64,000 bases of DNA, from NCBI RefSeq assembly GCF_015668515.1, contig NZ_JADPFO010000001.1, positions 237,139 to 301,138 on the forward strand. The letters run 5' to 3'. The first letter of the stretch is position 1, and each line of letters opens with the position of its first letter. Made by a program: the position numbers and the translations under genes. A model generated the notes under the pieces. The model saw nothing but the letters and a program-made list of their open reading frames with translations, searched no databases and was not told the origin of the DNA. Positions 1-8,573 of the stretch are shown piece by piece. The DNA is from Paraclostridium tenue. GTDB lineage: Bacteria > Bacillota > Clostridia > Peptostreptococcales > Peptostreptococcaceae.

Positions 1-570
1 AATAGCTTTTGTAAGTTTTGTGGGAATGAAACTAATAAAGATTCAAAATTTTGTATAAATTGTGGAAATGAATTAAATAAGCCATATATACCAAAGAATA
101 CAAATAATAATAAAAATATATATTGCAAAAATTGTTCTAATGAAATGAGTTCACAAGCATCTGTTTGTACTAAATGTGGGGTTAAAAGAGGAAATGGAAA
201 TTCTTATTGTCCAGAATGCGGAAAAGAAACTGATAAAAATGCAGATGTATGTGTTAATTGTGGAGTTAATTTAAATAACAAGTTTTCAGTTATAAATAGT
301 ATAAATAAATCAAATTCTAAAGTTGGTTCTGTAGGTAGTAAGAGTAAATTATTAGCTATAGTACTATGTTTGATATTTGGAACAATGGGAGTTCATAGAT
401 TTTATGTAGGTGATAATTCTCAAGGATTTATTATACTAGCACTTACTTTATCTGGAATAGTTACTTGTGGAATAACTACTATAATTAGTTGTATATGGGT
501 GATTGTAGACTTTATATTAATAATATTAGATAAGATAACAGATGAAAATGGCGAAGCTCTTCAGTGGTAA
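1..570 (+). CDS. Zinc-ribbon / TM2-domain membrane protein (5' partial)
   Basis: The reading frame is open from base 1, so the gene begins upstream of the window; the internal ATG at 145 is not the real start. Six CxxC knuckles can be read (FCKFCG, FCINCG, YCKNCS, VCTKCG, YCPECG, VCVNCG), forming three paired zinc ribbons. A Ser/Asn-rich linker follows, then a C-terminal TM2 domain with two hydrophobic helices around the conserved GxxGxHRFYVGD motif. Family knowledge: such proteins are membrane-anchored and of unknown function. Its last 29 bases overlap the next gene, so the two are probably translated together. Confidence 0.85.
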   Translation, partial: NSFCKFCGNETNKDSKFCINCGNELNKPYIPKNTNNNKNIYCKNCSNEMSSQASVCTKCGVKRGNGNSYCPECGKETDKNADVCVNCGVNLNNKFSVINSINKSNSKVGSVGSKSKLLAIVLCLIFGTMGVHRFYVGDNSQGFIILALTLSGIVTCGITTIISCIWVIVDFILIILDKITDENGEALQW

Positions 571-874
571 AAGAATTAGGTTGTGTGTATATATAACAGG
601 AATTATAACTATATATTCTATACCTATTAGTTTTATCGAAAGCAGAAGTTTTTGCCTGTGGTATAATTTACTTGAGAAAAAATGTTTTGGTTGTGGAATG
701 ACTAGGTCATTTTTTAATTTATCTAGATTTAAAATATTAAAAGCTATAGATTATAATTTTATGATAGTTTTTATGATTATCCCTATATGTTTAATTATTA
801 AGGATATGTTTAATATATTAAGGTATGAGTTAAAAAAATTAAATAAAAAATTGATTAATAAAAGAAGTATGTAG
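542..874 (+). CDS. DUF2752 family membrane protein
   Basis: A 110-residue protein with the DUF2752 signature CFGCGMTR near residue 50, flanked by hydrophobic helices. It overlaps the end of the TM2 gene by 29 bases in another frame, a pairing often seen because DUF2752 and TM2/zinc-ribbon genes tend to be neighbours. No clear Shine-Dalgarno precedes the ATG at 542; the ATG at 548 is an equally possible start. Function is unknown. A terminator hairpin overlaps the stop codon. Confidence 0.8.
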   Translation: MKMAKLFSGKRIRLCVYITGIITIYSIPISFIESRSFCLWYNLLEKKCFGCGMTRSFFNLSRFKILKAIDYNFMIVFMIIPICLIIKDMFNILRYELKKLNKKLINKRSM

Positions 875-897
875 AAAATTTTCTGCATACTTCTTTT
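861..897 (+). terminator. Intrinsic terminator
   Basis: An 18-bp stem (AAAGAAGTATGTAGAAAA and its near complement, one G-U pair) with almost no loop, ending in CTTCTTTTATT. It overlaps the 3' end of the DUF2752 gene and closes the first operon. Confidence 0.8.
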
Positions 898-960
898 ATT
901 GCTATTTATATACAATATGTTACAATAATATACGGCTAAAAACATATTAGGAGGAAGATA

Positions 961-2148
961 ATGGTCATTTTAAAAAAATTTCGTAAAGTTATAACGCCGA
1001 TGATAATTATATTTGTGATTATATCAATATCAGGTTGTTCAAAAGATAAAATTACTGAAGTTAAAAATAAAACTAATGTAAAAGCTTATAATAATGAAAA
1101 CTTATTAAATACAGAAAATCAAGAAGCACAACTTCACTTTATAAATACTGGAAATAGTGATGCTATACTTATAAAACAAGGAAATCAAGCAGCACTAATA
1201 GATGGTGGAGATAATGATGATGAACAAAGAGTTGTAAATTATCTTAAAAATAATGGTGTTAAAGAATTAGAATATGTATTTGCAACACATCCACATGCAG
1301 ATCATATAGGTGGACTTGATGCAGTAGTAAAAGAAATACCTGTAAAAAATGTATATGTGAGTAATGGAAGTGCAAATTCAAAAACATATTCAGATTTTAT
1401 AAATGCTATGGCAAATAAAGGATTACATCCTAGTGTGCCGTTATTAAATAGTGAATTTAAATTAGGAACATCAAAATTTAAAGTTTTATCTGTAGCAAAT
1501 AGTGATGATCCTAATAATAATTCAATAGTACTTGAATATACAAATGGAAATGATAAAGTACTTTTAATGGGGGATGCAGAGTCTGAAATAGAATCTAAGA
1601 TAAATGTAGAAGATGTTGATTTGTTAAAAGTAGGTCATCATGGATCTCATAGTAGTTCAACTCCTTCATTTATAAATAAAGTAAATCCAGAATATGCTGT
1701 TATAACAGCTGGTGAAAACAATAAATATGGACATCCCCATAAAGAAACTATGGAGACTTTAAAAAGTAGAAATATCGAAGTACATAGAAGTGATGAGTGT
1801 GGAAATATAATATTTATATCTACTGGAAATGGCTTAAAAGTAGATTGTAAAAAAGGAAGTTATAAAAGTGGTAGTGAAAAAGGATATATAGTTACTTCTA
1901 ATGATAATTCAAGTGATAAGAACTATAGTAAACACTCTAAAAATAATATATCAGCTACAAAGCCAAAAACATCACAAAAGTTAGAACAAGAACCTGTAAA
2001 AAATAAAGGAAAAATTGTTTATTGGACACCAAACGGAAAGTCATATCATACAACTAAACAATGTTCTGCATTAAGTAAAAGTAAAACTATACTTTCTGGA
2101 ACACAATCTGAATCAGGTAAAAGTGATCCTTGCGATAGATGTCATTAA
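961..2148 (+). CDS. ComEC/Rec2-like metallo-beta-lactamase lipoprotein
   Basis: A 395-residue protein with an N-terminal lipoprotein signal (hydrophobic run then SISGC lipobox, Cys about residue 26). The core is a metallo-beta-lactamase fold with the metal motif HPHADHIGG near residues 104-112, a GDAE motif and HHGSHSSS, as in the hydrolase domain of ComEC competence proteins. A low-complexity linker leads to a C-terminal Ada-like metal-binding tail (YHTTKQCSAL ... CDRCH). There are no ComEC membrane channels, so it is a stand-alone surface enzyme, presumably a nuclease or phosphodiesterase acting outside the membrane. AGGAGG precedes the ATG. Substrate is inferred only. Confidence 0.85.
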   Translation: MVILKKFRKVITPMIIIFVIISISGCSKDKITEVKNKTNVKAYNNENLLNTENQEAQLHFINTGNSDAILIKQGNQAALIDGGDNDDEQRVVNYLKNNGVKELEYVFATHPHADHIGGLDAVVKEIPVKNVYVSNGSANSKTYSDFINAMANKGLHPSVPLLNSEFKLGTSKFKVLSVANSDDPNNNSIVLEYTNGNDKVLLMGDAESEIESKINVEDVDLLKVGHHGSHSSSTPSFINKVNPEYAVITAGENNKYGHPHKETMETLKSRNIEVHRSDECGNIIFISTGNGLKVDCKKGSYKSGSEKGYIVTSNDNSSDKNYSKHSKNNISATKPKTSQKLEQEPVKNKGKIVYWTPNGKSYHTTKQCSALSKSKTILSGTQSESGKSDPCDRCH

Positions 2149-2194
2149 AACAAAAAACAAATAATTGAAAAATATATTATAACTAATATTTTGA

Positions 2195-2228
2195 TTGAAC
2201 AATTTGTAGATTCCTGTTATATTATAAT
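2195..2228 (+). promoter_or_regulatory. Probable sigma-A promoter
   Basis: TTGAAC at 2195, a 17-base spacer and TATATT at 2218 with an extended TG (TGT) just upstream; a TATAAT at 2223 is an alternative -10. It lies 70 bases before the acidic small protein gene. Confidence 0.55.
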
Positions 2229-2298
2229 ACTGTAAATAAATTAGCAAAAATTTAAATTATAGAATTTAGACACAAGGTTTTAGCATCAGGAGGCAAAA

Positions 2299-2574
2299 AT
2301 GATAGATATAGCAGATTTAAGATTTGAATTTATAGAGCAGGGAGAGTCTAAAGAAGTTGATTTTATGGGACTTTGTCAAATAACAGAAGACCTTTTATGG
2401 TACTGTGAAGATACAGATAATATAGTATTTGGATTTGAAGATGATAGTGAATATAGATTAAGTATAGATGAAGACACAGAATATGAAGATATACAAGATT
2501 TTTTTGATAATATAGCTGAAGATCAATGTATATCTGATAGTGTAAGTATAAAATTATTAAATAGTAGAGACTAA
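2299..2574 (+). CDS. Small acidic hypothetical protein
   Basis: A 91-residue, strongly acidic soluble protein rich in Asp and Glu (for example EDDSEYRLSIDEDTEYEDI). No family is recognised. CAGGAGG sits seven bases before the ATG, a promoter lies upstream and a long palindromic terminator follows, so it is a well-supported monocistronic gene. The acidity might suggest nucleic-acid mimicry, but nothing specific supports that. Confidence 0.75.
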   Translation: MIDIADLRFEFIEQGESKEVDFMGLCQITEDLLWYCEDTDNIVFGFEDDSEYRLSIDEDTEYEDIQDFFDNIAEDQCISDSVSIKLLNSRD

Positions 2575-2576
2575 TT

Positions 2577-2623
2577 AAACATAATAAAAAGCTAGTAATT
2601 TTTACTAGCTTTTTATTATGTTT
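2577..2623. terminator. Intrinsic terminator, long palindrome
   Basis: Arms of 22 bases (containing AAAAAGCTAGTAA and its complement) around a 3-base loop, with A-runs on one side and T-runs on the other, so it could work in both directions. Confidence 0.85.
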
Positions 2624-2699
2624 AATTTACTGAGAGTTAAATGCAAAAAAATAAAAACATAAAAATATTTCTAAAAAACGTATACATATTTGAAATAAG

Positions 2700-2708
2700 T
2701 GTTATAAT
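2700..2708 (+). promoter_or_regulatory. Extended -10 promoter of csp copy 1
   Basis: TGTTATAAT, an extended -10 with no good -35 at 17 bases. The same TGTTATAATAA word occurs at the same relative place before the second csp gene (61097). It leaves a leader of about 80 bases, which in csp mRNAs often folds as a temperature-responsive element. Confidence 0.6.
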
Positions 2709-2790
2709 AAGTATTACAGTAGTTAAAAAGATTACTGATATTAAATAAATGAAGCAAAAGTTTCATGTAGGTATTTAGGAGAACATTTCA

Positions 2791-2991
2791 ATGACTAATG
2801 GAATAGTAAAATGGTTTAATAGTGAAAAAGGATTTGGATTCATATCAGTAGAAGGTGGAGATGATGTATTCGCTCACTTCTCAGCTATACAAAAAGATGG
2901 ATTCAAAACTTTAGAAGAAGGTCAAAAAGTAAGCTTTAATATAGTTGAAGGTGCTAGAGGTCCTCAAGCAGAAAACATAACTATATTATAA
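2791..2991 (+). CDS. Cold-shock protein, CspA family (copy 1)
   Basis: A 66-residue single cold-shock domain with both RNA-binding motifs, KGFGFI (RNP1) and DVFAHF (RNP2). These proteins bind single-stranded nucleic acid and loosen mRNA structure. AGGAG lies upstream of the ATG. It differs at only a handful of residues from the copy at 61171 (for example SEK/NEK, K/T after the AIQ motif), indicating a fairly recent duplication. Confidence 0.95.
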   Translation: MTNGIVKWFNSEKGFGFISVEGGDDVFAHFSAIQKDGFKTLEEGQKVSFNIVEGARGPQAENITIL

Positions 2992-3009
2992 TTATAAATT
3001 GTCTTTAAT

Positions 3010-3035
3010 AAGATCCCGATTAGGGGTCTTTTTTA
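3010..3035 (+). terminator. Terminator of csp copy 1
   Basis: AAGATCCC / GGGGTCTT stem followed by TTTTTT. A hairpin of the same design follows csp copy 2. Confidence 0.8.
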
Positions 3036-3147
3036 ATTTCTATAATAATTATTTTTTATTTTTAATTAATATATTATTATAATAATATATTAATTTTCAG
3101 AATATAATGAATATAAAGTTTTTAAAATTTTAAAGGGGGGATTATAT

Positions 3148-4452
3148 ATGGTTTTATTTAATCCAGTAGTGATTTCTATTGCTGTAATGATAGTTCTTTG
3201 TTTATTTAAATTCAATGTATTTTTATCAATACTTGTATCAGCAATAGTTGCAGGAGTTTGTTCAGGTATGCCAATAGGAGATACTATGAGCATTTTAGTT
3301 GGGGGAATGGGGGGAAATGCCGAAACAGCATTAAGTTATATATTACTTGGAGCTTTAGCTGCAGCAGTTAGCAAAACAGGGCTTGCATCAATTTTAGCGA
3401 AAAAAATATCTAAAATAGTTAAGGGCAAAAAATTAACACTTATCTTATTAATAGCGTTCATGTCATGCTTTTCACAAAATCTTATTCCAGTACACATAGC
3501 ATTTATACCGATATTAATTCCATCACTGTTAGGTCTTATGAATAAATTAAAAATAGATAGAAGAGGTGTAGCTTGTGCATTAACCTTCGGATTAAAAACT
3601 CCATATATTGCAATTCCGGTTGGATTTGGATTAATATTTCAAAATATTATAAGAGATCAAATGATAGCTAATGGAATGGAAATAACTACAGGCATGGTGA
3701 CTAGTGTAATGTGGATAGCTGCAATAGGAATGATTTTAGGTTTATTAGTAGCTGTATTTATAACTTATAGAAAGCCAAGAGATTATAAAGATAAAACTAT
3801 AGAAGAGATTGAAGAAAATGAAATAGAAGAAAAAATGACTAGCAAGCATTGGTTTGCACTTTTAGGAGCTGTAACTGCATTTATTGTACAAATTTTAACA
3901 GGATCATTACCTCTTGGAGGTCTTTGTGCGATAATAGTGTTATTTGTAAGTGGAGCTATCAAATTTGATGAAATAGATGAATTAGTTGATGGTGGGGTAA
4001 AGATGATGGGTCTTATAGGATTTATCATGCTCGTAGCTGCAGGTTATGGTAGTGTATTAAGAGAAACTGGAGCTGTTGAAAGTTTAGTAGCATCTGTTTC
4101 AGGTTTAGTTGGGAATAGTAAACTTATAGGGGCTTTATTAATGCTTTTAGTTGGACTTTTAGTTACTATGGGCATAGGAAGTTCTTTTGGAACATTACCT
4201 ATAATAGCTGCTATATACTGTCCATTAGGGGTTAGTTTAGGATTTAGTGTAAAAGCAATAATACTTTTGATAGGAGTTGCAGGAGCACTCGGAGATGCAG
4301 GCTCTCCAGCATCTGATAGTACACTAGGACCAACAGCAGGGCTTAATGCTGATAAACAACATGATCATATTTGGGATACTTGTGTTCCAACATTTATACA
4401 TTATAATATACCGTTGTTAATATTTGGAGTAATAGGTGCAATGATATTATAA
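3148..4452 (+). CDS. Na+/H+ antiporter-family transporter (YuiF-like)
   Basis: A 434-residue integral membrane protein with about eleven hydrophobic segments and the family landmarks GNAETALSY, SQNLIPVHIAFIPI and a late GDAGSPASDSTLGPTAGLN. It resembles the B. subtilis YuiF group, annotated as Na+/H+ antiporter family and suspected of amino acid (histidine) transport. A charged cytoplasmic loop (EEIEENEIEEKM) divides two halves. AAAGGGGGG precedes the ATG. The substrate cannot be told from sequence. Flanked by terminators, so probably transcribed alone. Confidence 0.8.
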   Translation: MVLFNPVVISIAVMIVLCLFKFNVFLSILVSAIVAGVCSGMPIGDTMSILVGGMGGNAETALSYILLGALAAAVSKTGLASILAKKISKIVKGKKLTLILLIAFMSCFSQNLIPVHIAFIPILIPSLLGLMNKLKIDRRGVACALTFGLKTPYIAIPVGFGLIFQNIIRDQMIANGMEITTGMVTSVMWIAAIGMILGLLVAVFITYRKPRDYKDKTIEEIEENEIEEKMTSKHWFALLGAVTAFIVQILTGSLPLGGLCAIIVLFVSGAIKFDEIDELVDGGVKMMGLIGFIMLVAAGYGSVLRETGAVESLVASVSGLVGNSKLIGALLMLLVGLLVTMGIGSSFGTLPIIAAIYCPLGVSLGFSVKAIILLIGVAGALGDAGSPASDSTLGPTAGLNADKQHDHIWDTCVPTFIHYNIPLLIFGVIGAMIL

Positions 4453-4460
4453 AATATATT

Positions 4461-4517
4461 AAAAAGCTTATCTAAAATAATTAATTGAAAGTAACTATTA
4501 TTTTAGATAAGCTTTTA
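4461..4517 (+). terminator. Intrinsic terminator
   Basis: AAAAGCTTATCTAAAATAAT pairs with its exact complement across a 16-base loop, followed by a short T-rich tail. Confidence 0.75.
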
Positions 4518-4625
4518 TTTATTATACACTAAAGAGATTTTTATAAATGCCGATATAGCAAACAGTGTATCTAATCTTTTTATTCATATCAAATATTTAT
4601 TTTAGTTAAAAATATGGGGAGAATT

Positions 4626-5093
4626 ATGAAGACAATAGAAGTATTAAAAGCATTAAGGAAATATATTAAAGAAATATACGAGGTTATATACAATTTAAAA
4701 AGGGACAAAGAAGATGATGTGTTAAAAGAATTAGTAATTCAAGTATATAAAAACAGGACTGAATTGAAAAAGTGTATAAAAAAAGAAAGTTTTATAAGGG
4801 ACAAAACTATATATTCTTTAGTTATTAATTTAACTAAAGAAGAGAGAAAATCACTTTTAGAAAAATTAAATATGTTTAATGATGTGGATATTGAAAACGT
4901 AGAAGATGTATATAAAGCTGTAAAAAGTAATTATCATAATTTAATTTTAAATAAGGAATTAAAAGTACCTATAGATTTGGAAGAAACTATAGAAAAATAT
5001 GTTTATGATATCATAAACGAAAGAAATAAAAGTTGTGCTAAATATATGATTTTTTTTATTATGATTGTATTATTTACAGGATTTATAGCTTGA
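4626..5093 (+). CDS. Hypothetical helical protein with C-terminal anchor
   Basis: No family recognised. About 155 residues, Lys/Glu-rich and predicted mostly helical, ending in one hydrophobic segment (YMIFFIMIVLFTGFIA) that would anchor it by the tail with the body in the cytoplasm. The frame is also open from an ATG at 4614, but GGGGAG at 4616-4621 favours the ATG at 4626. It has its own terminator. Confidence 0.65.
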   Translation: MKTIEVLKALRKYIKEIYEVIYNLKRDKEDDVLKELVIQVYKNRTELKKCIKKESFIRDKTIYSLVINLTKEERKSLLEKLNMFNDVDIENVEDVYKAVKSNYHNLILNKELKVPIDLEETIEKYVYDIINERNKSCAKYMIFFIMIVLFTGFIA

Positions 5094-5106
5094 TTGTATT
5101 ATAAAT

Positions 5107-5138
5107 AAAAAAACTAGTTTATATAAACTAGTTTTTTT
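5107..5138. terminator. Intrinsic terminator, symmetric
   Basis: Perfect 14-bp palindrome AAAAAAACTAGTTT / AAACTAGTTTTTTT with an ATAT loop; symmetric A and T runs suggest activity both ways. Confidence 0.85.
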
Positions 5139-5245
5139 ATTTTATATATGCGTTATAAAATTTTGTAGTAATTGTTAATATAACTTAAAAAATAAGAGTA
5201 ATTAAAGTCTATACAATAAATATAAAGAGAAAATGTATATAAAAT

Positions 5246-5286
5246 AATTAATTAAGATAAAATATTACATTTTATCTTAATTAATT
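5246..5286. repeat. Perfect 18-bp inverted repeat upstream of OPT promoter
   Basis: Arms 5246-5263 and 5269-5286 (AATTAATTAAGATAAAAT) are exact complements around ATTAC. There is no T tract, and the element lies about 80 bases upstream of the OPT -10 box, so it is either a protein-binding site or an RNA 3' end from upstream transcription. Apart from this, the previous terminator and the promoter, the 310-base gap 5094-5403 shows nothing. Confidence 0.6.
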
Positions 5287-5361
5287 TGATTTATTTTAAA
5301 AAATTCAAAAAAAATTAAAATATAATTAAATTTTCTGAAAAAGTAAGTTTTCTAAATAATG

Positions 5362-5370
5362 TGATATAAT
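5362..5370 (+). promoter_or_regulatory. Extended -10 promoter of OPT gene
   Basis: TGATATAAT 34 bases before the OPT start codon; the -35 position has only a weak match. Confidence 0.5.
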
Positions 5371-5403
5371 GAAATCAATCAAACAAAAGGAGGGTGAACT
5401 CTA

Positions 5404-7332
5404 ATGAGTGGTAAAAAATTACCTAAAGGAGCTTATGGAGGAGTATCAGGAAAAGATTACGTTCCTTACATAACAGACAAATCTAGAACGGGTGCAAATA
5501 TAGCTGTATTAATCATTGGGATTATCTTAGCAGTTATTTTCTCAGCATCTACAGCATATTCAGGAATGAAAGCTGGTCTTACAGTTGCTGCAGGGATTCC
5601 TGGTTCTATAATCGGTTCAGCATTCATCGCAGCCTTCGCTAGCGGAAAAGGTATTCTAGGGAAAAATATAGTACAAGGTATGGCCAGTGGTGGAGAATCA
5701 GTTGCCAGTGGTATGATTTTCGTACTACCTGCTATCTTATTAATTGGTAGCCAAGTTTCATTTTTAGAAGGATTCATAGTTGGAATAGGTGGAGTTTTAT
5801 TTGGTATTGGAGTTGCATCCCTTGTTCATAACTATTTAATTATTGAAGAACATGGTAAACTTATGTACCCAGAATCAATGGCAATTTCTGAAACACTTGT
5901 TGCTTCAGATGGTGGCGGAGATTCAATGAAATATATGGGTATGGGATTTGGTATAAGTGGACTAATTACTGTATTAACAGGTTCATTCTTAAACGTAGCC
6001 AATAACGTTATAAGTTTTATTGGAAACAAGTTTTATAAATTTAAATTTGAAGTTGAAGTTAATCCACTTCTTTTAGGAATTGGATTTATAGTAGGACTTG
6101 AAGTAGCATTAACAATGTTTGCAGGTTCTTTATTATCACATTTTGGTATTATGCCTTTAATAGGATACTTTACTGATATGGCAGGAGAAGGAGCTAAAGT
6201 ATGGAATGACCCAACAATGGCTATTAACCAAATGGATGTAAATGCTATAGCTGGTAACTATGTAAAATACATAGGAGCTGGTATGATGCTTTGTGGAGGT
6301 ATAATAGGTGCAGTTAAACTTATACCAACTATAATAGCTTCTGTAAAAGAAACATTAAAAGCTAAATCATCAACATCAGGAGATGCTGATGCAAACTCAA
6401 CTCTTCAAAATATAATTTTATTAAGTGGAGCTGTAATTGCATTTGTAGCAGCATTCTTCATTTCAGGAAGTATAGTGATGGCAATAGTGGGAGTTATAGT
6501 ATCTCTTTTATTAGCAGCATTATTTGTTATAGTTGCTGGACGTTTAACAGGTACAATAGGTACATCAAATCTTCCAGTATCTGGTATGACAATAGCATCT
6601 TTAGTTATAGCAACATTAGTATTTGTTATAATGGGATGGACTGATTTAGCAGATAACAAATCATTATTATTATTTGGTACATTCATAGTTGTTTCTATAT
6701 CTATAGCTGGTGGATATACTCAATCTCAAAAAGTAACTTACATAATAGGTGGTAGTAAAAATGAAATGCAAAAATATTTTGCAATAGCTGGTATAGTAGG
6801 TGTAATAGTTGTTGTAGGTACAACAATATTACTTTCAGATCAACTTGCAGTTGCAGGAGATAATCCTCCATTTGCACTACCTCAAGCAAACTTAATATCA
6901 ACACTTACTTCAGGTATAATGTCTGGTCAATTACCTTGGGTTATGGTAATCGTTGGAGTATTTATGGCAATAGTTTTATATTTCCTAGACTTACCTATAA
7001 TGACTGTTGCTATAGGATTTTATTTACCAATTGCAACAACTTCTATAATATTAGTAGGAGCATTAATCCGTGTATTTGTTGAAAAAACTTCTAAGAGTGA
7101 AAAAGAAAAAGAAGTTAAAGTTTCTAATGGTATAAGTTTATCATCTGGACTTGTTGCAGGTGGTTCTATAATAGGATTAGTAGGTATAATATTACAAGTA
7201 TCAGGTGTTATAAAAGGAGCTGGACCTAGTGGATTTGCTGCTGGAAATATGATGGCAACAATTCTATTAATAGTGTTAGTTGGTCTTACTACATGGCCAA
7301 TTGTTACATCTAAGGTAAAGAATAAAGAATAA
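5404..7332 (+). CDS. OPT-family oligopeptide transporter
   Basis: A 642-residue polytopic membrane protein with the OPT hallmarks SASTAYSGMKAGLTVAAGIPGSIIG (about residues 40-65), GGESVASGM, and EEHGKLMYPESMAISETLVA. OPT proteins are proton-coupled importers of small peptides or metal chelates. AGGAGGG precedes the ATG. Its codon choice is visibly richer in C-ending and preferred codons than its neighbours, consistent with high expression. The stop codon overlaps the next start by one base (TAATG), so it is translationally coupled to a PqqD-like protein. Confidence 0.93.
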   Translation: MSGKKLPKGAYGGVSGKDYVPYITDKSRTGANIAVLIIGIILAVIFSASTAYSGMKAGLTVAAGIPGSIIGSAFIAAFASGKGILGKNIVQGMASGGESVASGMIFVLPAILLIGSQVSFLEGFIVGIGGVLFGIGVASLVHNYLIIEEHGKLMYPESMAISETLVASDGGGDSMKYMGMGFGISGLITVLTGSFLNVANNVISFIGNKFYKFKFEVEVNPLLLGIGFIVGLEVALTMFAGSLLSHFGIMPLIGYFTDMAGEGAKVWNDPTMAINQMDVNAIAGNYVKYIGAGMMLCGGIIGAVKLIPTIIASVKETLKAKSSTSGDADANSTLQNIILLSGAVIAFVAAFFISGSIVMAIVGVIVSLLLAALFVIVAGRLTGTIGTSNLPVSGMTIASLVIATLVFVIMGWTDLADNKSLLLFGTFIVVSISIAGGYTQSQKVTYIIGGSKNEMQKYFAIAGIVGVIVVVGTTILLSDQLAVAGDNPPFALPQANLISTLTSGIMSGQLPWVMVIVGVFMAIVLYFLDLPIMTVAIGFYLPIATTSIILVGALIRVFVEKTSKSEKEKEVKVSNGISLSSGLVAGGSIIGLVGIILQVSGVIKGAGPSGFAAGNMMATILLIVLVGLTTWPIVTSKVKNKE

Positions 7333-7676
7333 TGAAAAATAATGAAGATGTTTTAAATATAATATTTAAAAAAAGTGACAAAATCGAATATGAAGTAAAT
7401 GAAGAGGAAATTGTTACAATACTTGAAAAACAAGATCATAAAATACAAAGATTTTTTAGAAAATTAAAATTTAAAATTCCTATGTATAAAAAGACTGAGC
7501 TTGATAAATATGGTAGTTTTGTATTTTTACAAATTGATGGTAAAAAGACTGTTAAAGAAATTGGTGAAAATTTAGAACTAAAATATAAAAAAGAAGCTCA
7601 TCCACTTTATGAAAGGTTACTTCTTTTTTTAAATCATATAGATGTTAATTGTCATTACATTGAAAAAATAAATTAA
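7332..7676 (+). CDS. PqqD-family protein coupled to OPT transporter
   Basis: A 114-residue soluble protein whose C-terminal two thirds match the PqqD fold (FVFLQIDGKKTVKEIGENL, then KEAHPLYERLLLFLNHI). PqqD-type domains bind leader peptides of ribosomally made peptides for modifying enzymes. No radical SAM maturase or precursor is next to it here; instead it is fused by a TAATG junction to the OPT peptide transporter gene. A role in presenting or regulating a transported peptide is conceivable but only inferred. Confidence 0.8.
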   Translation: MKNNEDVLNIIFKKSDKIEYEVNEEEIVTILEKQDHKIQRFFRKLKFKIPMYKKTELDKYGSFVFLQIDGKKTVKEIGENLELKYKKEAHPLYERLLLFLNHIDVNCHYIEKIN

Positions 7677-7680
7677 AAAT

Positions 7681-7741
7681 AAAAAGGATATCTTAAAATA
7701 CATTGTTATAAAAACAATAAGTTTTAAGATATCCTCTTTTT
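7681..7741. terminator. Convergent terminator OPT-PqqD / sodA
   Basis: AGGATATCTTAAAA (7685) pairs with TTTTAAGATATCCT (7722), followed by CTTTTT; A-runs on the left serve the opposite-strand sodA. Confidence 0.8.
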
Positions 7742-7748
7742 ATATATT

Positions 7749-8357
7749 CTAATGTCTATTGTATAATTCGTATACTTTGTTCCAATCTATAATTTTCCAC
7801 ATGTTTTTTACATATTCAGCTCTAAGATTTTGATATTTTAAATAATAAGCATGTTCCCAAACATCAATTGTAAGTATAGGAATTAACCCATCTTGAAGAG
7901 TAGTATCTTGGTTTGATGTTGCTTTAATAAATAAGTTTTTATCTTTATCCATAACTAAAGATGCATACCCTGATCCAAATAGACCTATAGCTTTTTTATT
8001 TAATTCATCTTTTAAACTTTCAACACTTCCAAAAGTTTGGTTTATTTTTTCTAATAAATTTCCACCTGGCATTGTAAATGCTCTTGGAGATAAAATAGAG
8101 AAATATAAGTTATGATTATAAACTCCGCCACCCTGATTTATAACACCTTGTCTTATTTCTTCTGGTAACTCAGATGCATTTTTAAGTAATTCTTCTAAAG
8201 TTTTTCCTAGCGTAAATTTTTCATAACCTTTTAAAAGATTATTTAAATTATTTACGTAAGTTTGAAGATGTTTACTATAGTGAGTTTCTATAGTTTTAGC
8301 ATCTATATGTGGTTCTAATTCATCAAATTCATATGGTAATATTATTTTATCATACAT
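7749..8357 (-). CDS. sodA: Superoxide dismutase, Fe/Mn family
   Basis: A 202-residue protein with the four metal ligands His26, His82, Asp165 and His169 (THYSKH, YNHNLYF, DVWEHAYY). The Gly-rich GGGVYNH stretch and the Gln at 150 in SNQD are the pattern usual for the manganese form, though metal use cannot be proven here. It removes superoxide in the cytoplasm. The frame extends to a GTG at 8366, but AAAGAGGTG at 8364-8372 places the start at the ATG ending at 8357. It stands alone between a convergent terminator and a divergent gene. Confidence 0.93.
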   Translation of the reverse strand: MYDKIILPYEFDELEPHIDAKTIETHYSKHLQTYVNNLNNLLKGYEKFTLGKTLEELLKNASELPEEIRQGVINQGGGVYNHNLYFSILSPRAFTMPGGNLLEKINQTFGSVESLKDELNKKAIGLFGSGYASLVMDKDKNLFIKATSNQDTTLQDGLIPILTIDVWEHAYYLKYQNLRAEYVKNMWKIIDWNKVYELYNRH

Positions 8358-8573
8358 TTTAAACACCTCTTTCTTAGTAATACCATATATATTCCCATTA
8401 AATATACAATATAAACCAATTAAATTAAAATTTTTTAAAAGCTTGTTAAGGTATAAAAGTAAATAGTAAATATCATAAACTTAACCATTTTTACTTTTTA
8501 TCATTATTTATATATAATGATATTAGAAAGCATATTAACAAATAAGTTTTATAAAGTCATAAGGAGATATTTT

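Noticed and set aside
43-145. ATG at 145 as start of the first gene
   Set aside because: The frame is open to base 1 and encodes further zinc-ribbon CxxC pairs, so the gene is cut by the window edge.
5466-6904. Several long antisense ORFs within the OPT gene
   Set aside because: They mirror the periodic codons of a hydrophobic protein on the other strand and have no RBS.
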